Positions 12,430 to 17,415 of a DNA stretch of 17,415 nt are shown here, one piece after another (position 1 is the stretch's first letter; each line of letters opens with the position of its first letter). Source of the stretch: Candidatus Aminicenantota bacterium (GTDB lineage: Bacteria > Acidobacteriota > Aminicenantia > Aminicenantales > Saccharicenantaceae). The translations under genes and the position numbers were made by a program. The notes below the pieces were generated by a model. It was not told where the DNA came from. It worked only from the letters and a program-made list of their open reading frames with translations, and searched no databases. The stretch spans positions 1-17,415 of the forward strand of contig JAPKZE010000296.1 in assembly GCA_026393955.1 (NCBI GenBank). Direction: 5' to 3'.

Positions 12430-15400
12430 GAGGGCGAACTTATAACATAGGACTCGGAAGGGGTCAAACCTACGCAATGCCAGAAGAACTGGCATTGCGG
12501 CGGTTTGACCCCCTCTTTTCTTTCTGAGGTTCGACCCCTTCTCCCGAACCAGCTGTACAGCACCGGGAGCACCAGCAGCGTCAGGCTGGTCGAGGAGATC
12601 AGACCGCCGACGACCACGACGGCCAGGGGCCGCTGGATCTCGGACCCGGGGCCCTGGGCGAAGAGAAGGGGCACGAGGCTGAGCACGGTGATGGTCGCCG
12701 TCATCAGGACGGGACGCAGGCGGTTGAGACAGCCCTCGACGATGGCCTCGCCGACCGGCCTCCCCTCTTCCTCGAGCTGGGTGACGTACGACAGGAGGAC
12801 GATGCCGTTGAGGACGGCGATGCCGAACAGGGCGATGAAGCCGACCGAGGCCGGGACGGACAGGTAGAGCCCCGAGAGATAGAGGGCCAGGACGCCGCCG
12901 ATCAGGGCGAAGGGCAGGTCGAGGATGACCAGGAGCGAGAGCCGCAGGGAGCCGAAGGTCAGGAAGAGCAGGAGCAGGATGAGGCCGATGGTCGCCGGCA
13001 GGATGACCGCCAGCCGCTGCATGGCCCGCTGCTGGTTCTCGAATTGCCCCCCCCAGGTGAGGAAATAGCCCGGCGGGAGACCCACTCCCCGCCCGATCGA
13101 CCGGCGGGCCTCGGCCACGAAGCCGCCGAGGTCTCGGCCGCTGATGTTGCACTCGACCCCGATCCGGCGCTGGCCGGATTCGCGGCTGATCTGGCTGGGA
13201 CCCTCGATCATGGCGATGTCCGCGACCTGGCTGAGCGGGACGCGGGCGCCGCTGGGGGTCGGGACGAGGATGGCTCCGATCGTCTCGGCCGAGTTCCGCC
13301 GCGGCTCGGGGTAGCGGATCTGCAGATCGAAATACTTATCGCCTTCGTAGATCTGGGTCACGGTCTTGCCGCCGACCGCCGCTTCCACGACGGATTGGAC
13401 GTCCTCGACATTGAGGCCGACGCGGGCGATCCGGCCCCGATCAGGGCGGATGGTGATGTAGGGCTGCCCGGCCACCCGTTCGACGTTGATGTCGGTCGCC
13501 CCCTTGATCCGTCCCAAGACGGCGGCGATCTCGTCGGCCTTGACCTTGAGGACGTCGAGGTCCTCGCCGAAGAGCTTGATGATGAGCTGGGCCCGCGTCC
13601 CCGCGACGAGCTCGTCGATGCGGCAGGCGATGGGCTGGCTGAAGGAAAAGGCCATCCCCGGGAAGCCCTCCATGGCCTCGCGCATCCGGTCGGTCAGCTC
13701 CTCCCGGGTCCGGGCCGACGTCCACTCCTGCCGCGGTTTGAGCACGCCGACGTAGCCCGTCTTTTCAACGCCGCGGGCCTCGAGGGCGACGCCGGTCTGC
13801 CCCGTCTTGCCGATGATCGTCACCAGCTCGGGGAACTGCATCAGCCGGGCCTCGACCTTGCGGCCCATCTCCATGGATTCGGCCAGGGAAATGCCGGGCA
13901 GGAACTGGATGTCCGCGTCGAGGGCCCCCTCGTCCATGATGGGCATGAACTCGGTCCCCAACCGGGGAATGAGGGCCGCGGTCCCGGCTAGGAGCGCGAC
14001 CGCGGCCGCCACGACGAGGCCCTTGCGCCTCAAGCCCCACCGCAGGACCGGCAGGTAGGCCTTCTTCGCCCCCTCGACGAGGAAGCTCCTCTTGTCTCCC
14101 TGCGGCTTGAGGACGAAGTGGCAAAAGGCCGGGATGGCCGCGAGCGACAGCAGCAGCGAGGCGAACAGGGCGATGACGTGGGTAAAGGCCAGGGGCAGGA
14201 ACATCTTGCCCTCGATCCCTTGGAGGGCGATGATCGGGATGAAGGTCAGCGCGATGATGAGCTCGCCGAAGATGGACGGCTTGCGGACCTCGAGGATGGC
14301 CCTGAGCACGACCGGCAGCTTCCGGGCCGAGGCCTGGGCCGCCGAAAGGTGCCGTTGGACATTCTCCACCTGGATGATGGTGGCGTCGATGATCATGCCG
14401 ATCGAGATGGCCAGGCCGCCGAGGGACATGAGGTTGGCCGAAAGCCCGAACAGGCGCATCATGACGAACGTGAAGAGGATCGACAGCGGCAGGGCCAGAA
14501 GGACGATGAAGGCGCCGCGAAAGCTCCTCAGGAAGAGATAGAGGATCAGGACGACGAGCACGGAGCCGATGAGCAGGGCCTCGGTGACCGTGTGGACGGC
14601 CCGGCTGATGATGTCCGACCGCTTGTAATAGGGCTCGATGCGGAGCCCGAGCGGCAGGGCGCCGGACGCGTTGATCTCCCCGACCCGGCTCTCGATGGCC
14701 CGGACGACATCCCGGCCGTTGGCGCCGCGAAGCATCATGGCCACGCCGCCGACGACTTCGCCTTTCCCGTCCTTGATGGCGCCGCCCTGACGGACAGCCT
14801 GTCCGGCCCGGACCTCGGCGACGTCCCGAATGAAGACGGGCGTTCCGTTGGCCGTCTTCAGGGCCACCGAGGCGATGTCGTCGACCGTTTGGATGAGTCC
14901 GATGCCCCGCACGAGGTACTGCTGCTCGCCCCGTTCGAGGACGTTGCCGCCGACGTTGATGTTGTTCCGGCGCAGGGCTTCCCCGATGTCGCCCAGCGTC
15001 AGATCGTAGGCCAGCAGTCTCTCCGGGTCGACCGTGACATGGTACTGCTTGATGTACCCGCCGAAGGAATTGATCTCGTTGACGCCCGGGATGGACTTGA
15101 GCAGCGGCGACAGGATCCAGTCCTGGACGGTCCTGACCTCGGTGAGGAATTCCGTCTCGTCGATCCCGGCCGGCGGCGCCCCGACGATCGTATATTGGTA
15201 GATCTCCCCCATGGCCGTGGAGACGGGTCCCATGGCGATCTCGGTGCCCTCGGGAACGCGCTCCCGGGCCTCGATCAGGCGCTCGAGGACGAGCTGACGG
15301 GCAAAATAGATGTCGACGCCGTCCTCGAAGACGACGGTGACGACCGAGAGCCCCGACTTGGAAACCGATCGGACCTGGTCGAGCCGGGGCAGGCCGCGCA

Positions 15401-15623
15401 TGGACGTTTCGACCGGAAATGTGACGAACCGTTCGACCTCGGGCGGCGACATGCCCGGGGAGGTGGACAGCACCTCGACCTGGACGTTGGTCACATCCGG
15501 AAAGGCGTCGATGGGAATGCGGAGGACGGACCAGACGCCGAGGGCCACGAGGATGACGACCCCGACCAGGACGAGGGCCCTCTTCCGCAGGGAGCTTTCG
15601 ATGAGGCGATCCACGAGGCCCAT
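12426..15623 (-). CDS. Heavy-metal efflux RND pump, CzcA/CusA family
   Basis: A 1065-residue inner-membrane pump, the usual length for HME-RND proteins, with ATG 15623 two bases after the membrane-fusion gene stop. Early marks are RIPIDAFPDVTNVQVE (35-50), SPPEVERFVTFPVE and GLPRLDQVRSVSKSGLS. Two sets of transmembrane helices flank large periplasmic loops. In helix 4 the proton-relay residues are Asp413 and Glu420 with Ser407 at the first position, as in CusA, rather than the two-Asp pattern of CzcA. The periplasmic methionine triad of CusA is not seen: the equivalent sites read FLPGIS, VEKTGYVGV and CRIDELVAGT, closer to Czc/Cnr-type pumps. Metal specificity is therefore open (divalent cations more likely than Cu/Ag). 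Residues about 1030-1065 are encoded by the REP-like repeat and the downstream promoter, not by family sequence. Confidence 0.88.
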   Translation of the reverse strand: MGLVDRLIESSLRKRALVLVGVVILVALGVWSVLRIPIDAFPDVTNVQVEVLSTSPGMSPPEVERFVTFPVETSMRGLPRLDQVRSVSKSGLSVVTVVFEDGVDIYFARQLVLERLIEARERVPEGTEIAMGPVSTAMGEIYQYTIVGAPPAGIDETEFLTEVRTVQDWILSPLLKSIPGVNEINSFGGYIKQYHVTVDPERLLAYDLTLGDIGEALRRNNINVGGNVLERGEQQYLVRGIGLIQTVDDIASVALKTANGTPVFIRDVAEVRAGQAVRQGGAIKDGKGEVVGGVAMMLRGANGRDVVRAIESRVGEINASGALPLGLRIEPYYKRSDIISRAVHTVTEALLIGSVLVVLILYLFLRSFRGAFIVLLALPLSILFTFVMMRLFGLSANLMSLGGLAISIGMIIDATIIQVENVQRHLSAAQASARKLPVVLRAILEVRKPSIFGELIIALTFIPIIALQGIEGKMFLPLAFTHVIALFASLLLSLAAIPAFCHFVLKPQGDKRSFLVEGAKKAYLPVLRWGLRRKGLVVAAAVALLAGTAALIPRLGTEFMPIMDEGALDADIQFLPGISLAESMEMGRKVEARLMQFPELVTIIGKTGQTGVALEARGVEKTGYVGVLKPRQEWTSARTREELTDRMREAMEGFPGMAFSFSQPIACRIDELVAGTRAQLIIKLFGEDLDVLKVKADEIAAVLGRIKGATDINVERVAGQPYITIRPDRGRIARVGLNVEDVQSVVEAAVGGKTVTQIYEGDKYFDLQIRYPEPRRNSAETIGAILVPTPSGARVPLSQVADIAMIEGPSQISRESGQRRIGVECNISGRDLGGFVAEARRSIGRGVGLPPGYFLTWGGQFENQQRAMQRLAVILPATIGLILLLLFLTFGSLRLSLLVILDLPFALIGGVLALYLSGLYLSVPASVGFIALFGIAVLNGIVLLSYVTQLEEEGRPVGEAIVEGCLNRLRPVLMTATITVLSLVPLLFAQGPGSEIQRPLAVVVVGGLISSTSLTLLVLPVLYSWFGRRGRTSERKEGVKPPQCQFFWHCVGLTPSESYVISSPS
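12439..12467 (-). promoter_or_regulatory. Predicted strong promoter of the permease pair, -35 inside the repeat
   Basis: On the minus strand TTGACC (12462-12467; 5 of 6) is followed at exactly 17 bp by TATAAG (12439-12444; 5 of 6), with TGT before it making an extended -10. This is the best sigma70-type promoter I see in the window. The -35 box lies in the outer arm of the REP-like palindrome. The start of transcription would fall about 0-6 bases before ATG 12429. Confidence 0.6.
12456..12540. repeat. REP-like palindromic element with an additional half-site
   Basis: Core 12460-12512 (53 bp): outer arms GGGGTCAAACC (12460-12470) and GGTTTGACCCC (12502-12512), a 2x2 internal mismatch, inner arms CGCAATGCCAG (12473-12483) and CTGGCATTGCG (12489-12499), and a 5-base loop. 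That is 22 of 24 paired positions. A third copy of the arm, AGGTTCGACCCCTT (12527-12540), matches the extended left arm (12456-12471, read on the other strand) with one mismatch, after a pyrimidine-rich spacer. Palindromes with GGGGTCA...TGACCCC arms occur in many genomes as REP elements linked to Y1/RAYT transposases; no such transposase is in the window. The whole element lies in the 3' end of the RND gene frame. Confidence 0.75.
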
Positions 15624-15624
15624 G

Positions 15625-16749
15625 CTAATCTCCGGCCAAGGCGCCCTTGCGCAACTCGGATTTCAGCAGGAAGCTGCCCGAGGTGACGACCGTCTCCCCC
15701 TCCGCGAGACCCTTGAGGATCTCGACGGAGCCGGCGGACTTTTCGCCGGTCTCGACCGGGCGCCTGGCGAAGGTCCTCTCCCCCGTCTTGACGAACACGA
15801 CCGGCTTTCCTCCGTCGTCCTGAATGGACTCCTCCGGGACGACGAGAGCCCGCCGCTCGACGCCCGCCAAGGTCGACCCCTCGACGTACATCCCCGCCTT
15901 CAGCCGTCCTCCGGCGCTGGAGACCTCGACACGGCCTTCGACCGTCCGGGTCGCGGCGTCGAGGACGTCGCCGACAAGGACGAGCCGGCCGCGGAACTCC
16001 TCGCCGGGATAGGCGTGCGCCCTCAGGATGACCTCGCTGCCCGCCTTGGCGACGCCGAGATCCTCCTCCAGGATGTGGAGGCAGGCCCAGAGCGTCGACG
16101 GATCGACCAGACGGAAGAGGCTCGTGCCCAACTCGACGGCGTCGCCGGCAACGATGTCGCTTTTGAGGACCGTACCGGACAGGGGCGCTCGCACGGCCAG
16201 GAGCGGCTTCGGCGAGGCCGAAGCGTCAAGCCCTTCGATCTCGGCGGCCGAGACCCCCAAGAGGACCAGGCGCTCGCGGGCCCCGGCCTGGACGGCCCGG
16301 GCCGGCCCCTCTTCGGCCGGGTCCCCGGCATGGCGCTTGGCCCGGGCGGAGGCCTGGATGTACTCGGCCTGGAGGGTCAGGTAATCCGGGCTGTAGATCT
16401 CGGCCAGGAGATCGCCTTCACGGACGCGGTCGCCCTGGACGACGAGCACGCGCTCCAGGCGGCCCGGGGTCCTGGCCGTGAGATGGACGACGCGGCGGGC
16501 GTTCCATTCGAGCTCGCCCGCGGCGGCGACCCGGCGGGCCCAGGGACGCATCTCCACCGTCACCGTCTTGATGTCTGCGGCGGCGACCGCCTCGGCCGTC
16601 AGGGTCACCGACATCGGGAGACCGGCGCTCGGAGCGGCCGGCTCTTCCGGGTGTCCCGCATTGCCGCCGTCACGACCCCGGCAACCCGCGAGAATGATCA
16701 GCATCCCCGCCAGGACGGCCAAGAACAGATATCGGAATATTGTCTTCAT
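15625..16749 (-). CDS. RND efflux membrane-fusion lipoprotein, CzcB/CusB family
   Basis: A 374-residue periplasmic adaptor. Start ATG 16749 is preferred over ATG 16761 because GGAG lies six bases upstream and the signal peptide then begins with MKT. Residues 1-23 end in a perfect lipobox, LAGC (Cys23). The barrel-sandwich half is seen at about 95-121 (GRLERVLVVQGDRVREGDLLAEIYSPDY), followed by a helical hairpin containing the YIQASARAKRHAG region and a second half at about 185-215 (VRAPLSGTVLKSDIVAGDAVELG). The beta-barrel and membrane-proximal domains follow, with LKAGMYVEG and LVVPEESI. No Met-rich or His-rich metal-binding N-terminus is present. It joins the RND pump to the outer-membrane channel. 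It starts 11 bp after the outer-membrane gene stop and ends 1 bp before the pump start. Confidence 0.88.
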   Translation of the reverse strand: MKTIFRYLFLAVLAGMLIILAGCRGRDGGNAGHPEEPAAPSAGLPMSVTLTAEAVAAADIKTVTVEMRPWARRVAAAGELEWNARRVVHLTARTPGRLERVLVVQGDRVREGDLLAEIYSPDYLTLQAEYIQASARAKRHAGDPAEEGPARAVQAGARERLVLLGVSAAEIEGLDASASPKPLLAVRAPLSGTVLKSDIVAGDAVELGTSLFRLVDPSTLWACLHILEEDLGVAKAGSEVILRAHAYPGEEFRGRLVLVGDVLDAATRTVEGRVEVSSAGGRLKAGMYVEGSTLAGVERRALVVPEESIQDDGGKPVVFVKTGERTFARRPVETGEKSAGSVEILKGLAEGETVVTSGSFLLKSELRKGALAGD

Positions 16750-16760
16750 GGGGTTCTCCA

Positions 16761-17414
16761 TCACTCCGCGGATTCGCCGGCGACCTCGAGGTCGGCCAGG
16801 GCCAGGTTGTAAAGAAGCAGCGCCCGCAGATGTTCGACCTGGGCCAGGACGTAGGTCCGGTGCAGGTCGAGGAGGCTGAAGGCCTCGACCTTGCCGTAAC
16901 GGAAGTACTCGAGCTGGATGCCGAGCTCGTCGCCGAGCTCCTGGAGCAGGCTCTTTTCGTAGACGAAGACCTGCTCCTGCGCCGATTTCGCCGCGACGAA
17001 GGCGCTTTCGACGGCCGTCCTGACGCGCCGGTCGAGGGCCTCGGCGCCGATACGGGCGGACTCGGTCTCGGCCGCGGCCTCCATGGCTGCACCCTTGGCC
17101 CGCTCCCGCCTGAGGAACGGCATGGTCAGGCCGAACGAAACGCCCCAGGCGTTGGGGCGGATGCTCGGCAGCATGAAGCCGGCCAGGACATCGGGATAGC
17201 GGCTGATGTCGTGGTAGCCCTTCACACCGTCGGCGCGGCCCAGCACTGCGGAGTAGGGGCGCCAGCCATCCCACAGGAACTCGATGACCGCCATGACGAT
17301 GGCCAGGCCGATGCCGGGAATCGCGCCCAGGACCGCCACGCCGGCGGTGCAGGCGATCGACAGCCAGAACTCCCAGCGCTGGATGCGATAGATGCGCCGC
17401 AGGTCGATGACCTC
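16761..17414 (-). CDS. Chimeric frame: SulP transporter fragment joined to C-terminal part of a TolC/CzcC-type outer-membrane factor, 5' partial
   Basis: The frame is open from the right window edge to TGA 16761-16763. From about 17193 downward it encodes an outer-membrane efflux protein: PDVLAGFM, NAWGVSFGLTMPF, then long amphipathic helices (RRERAKGAAMEAAAETESARIG; QLEYFRYGKVEAFSLLDLHRTYVLAQVEHLRALLLYNLALADLE cut here into family-typical stretches). This is only ~140 residues, about the last third of a 400-450-residue channel protein. The upstream ~75 codons are a different family (see the SulP fragment). The channel would complete the tripartite pump with the two genes downstream, but this copy lacks its N-terminal signal and first repeat, so as written it should not work. 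Either a recombination chimera or a false contig join; the true gene start cannot be assigned. Confidence 0.7.
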   Translation of the reverse strand, partial: EVIDLRRIYRIQRWEFWLSIACTAGVAVLGAIPGIGLAIVMAVIEFLWDGWRPYSAVLGRADGVKGYHDISRYPDVLAGFMLPSIRPNAWGVSFGLTMPFLRRERAKGAAMEAAAETESARIGAEALDRRVRTAVESAFVAAKSAQEQVFVYEKSLLQELGDELGIQLEYFRYGKVEAFSLLDLHRTYVLAQVEHLRALLLYNLALADLEVAGESAE

Positions 17415-17415
17415 G
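17187..17415 (-). other. SulP-family anion transporter fragment at the window edge
   Basis: Reading leftward from the edge, the frame gives IDLRRIYRIQRWEFWLS, a hydrophobic helix (VAVLGAIPGIGLAIVMAVIEFLW), then DGWRPYSAVLGRADGVKGYHDI. This order (loop, last membrane helix, SAVLGR...GYHDI...RYPD) is the end of the membrane domain of SulP sulfate/bicarbonate permeases, just before their STAS domain. The STAS domain is absent; the frame passes at RYPD into outer-membrane factor sequence. Codon choice differs from the neighbours: all six leucines are CTG and six of seven arginines CGC, whereas the adjoining part uses CTC and CGG/AGG freely. Confidence 0.75.

Noticed and set aside
12456..12540. 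The palindrome as a rho-independent terminator of the efflux operon
   Set aside because: On the - strand the stem is followed by a mixed sequence without a T-run, and the pump frame reads through it to a coupled start codon. Partial attenuation is still possible.
1..17415. tRNA, rRNA, riboswitch or CRISPR features
   Set aside because: Almost no non-coding space exists (the largest gap is 68 bp at 9206-9273), and I saw no cloverleaf, conserved RNA motif or regularly spaced direct repeats.

Overview
This window is high-G+C bacterial DNA (by eye well over 60%), densely packed, with no RNA genes, CRISPR array or insertion sequence that I can see. The lipoprotein signals, the heavy-metal RND tripartite efflux genes and the outer-membrane component point to a diderm. 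The gene mix (FHA/SpoIIE partner-switch proteins, Npt/TLC nucleotide-transporter relatives, secreted kinase-fold proteins) would suit Acidobacteriota, Aminicenantota or a similar lineage. That placement is a weak inference, since no marker gene is present.

Layout. (1) Positions 1-4105, + strand: a tight four-gene operon. It holds the 3' end of a metallophosphoesterase/kinase-fold fusion, an Npt/TLC-family nucleotide-transporter-like membrane protein, and two exported paralogues of the same kinase fold, one with a signal peptide and one probably a lipoprotein. (2) Positions 4106-9205, - strand: a four-gene operon read STAS -> Npt/TLC transporter with HEAT repeats -> FHA-GAF-SpoIIE phosphatase -> RsbW-like kinase. 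This is a partner-switching module with a second nucleotide-transporter relative inside it. The two operons converge with their stop codons directly abutting at 4105/4106. (3) Positions 9206-9465: a 68-bp divergent promoter region and a lone 4-oxalocrotonate tautomerase. (4) Positions 9482-12429, - strand: two APC amino-acid permeases overlapping by ATGA. (5) Positions 12426-17415, - strand: a heavy-metal RND efflux operon (outer-membrane factor, membrane-fusion protein, CzcA/CusA pump). Its last gene overlaps the first permease by ATGA.

How the genes may work together. The first two operons look like a phosphoryl-signalling island: three kinase-fold proteins (two exported), one metallophosphatase domain, one PPM phosphatase, one ATP-dependent protein kinase of the RsbW type, a phosphothreonine-reading FHA domain, and two relatives of ATP/ADP translocases. 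The boldest reading is that the transporter in operon 1 supplies nucleotide to kinases working outside the cytoplasm. This is inference from gene order and from the signal peptides.

Oddities. A REP-like 53-bp palindrome with an extra arm lies at the junction of the RND and permease genes. It both encodes the last ~36 residues of the pump and supplies the -35 box of a near-consensus promoter for the permeases. Two genes (the STAS protein and the first permease) have promoters so close to the start codon that their mRNAs should be leaderless or nearly so. At the right edge, the outer-membrane efflux gene is fused in frame to part of a SulP anion transporter, with a switch in codon usage. It is either a real recombination chimera or an assembly join.
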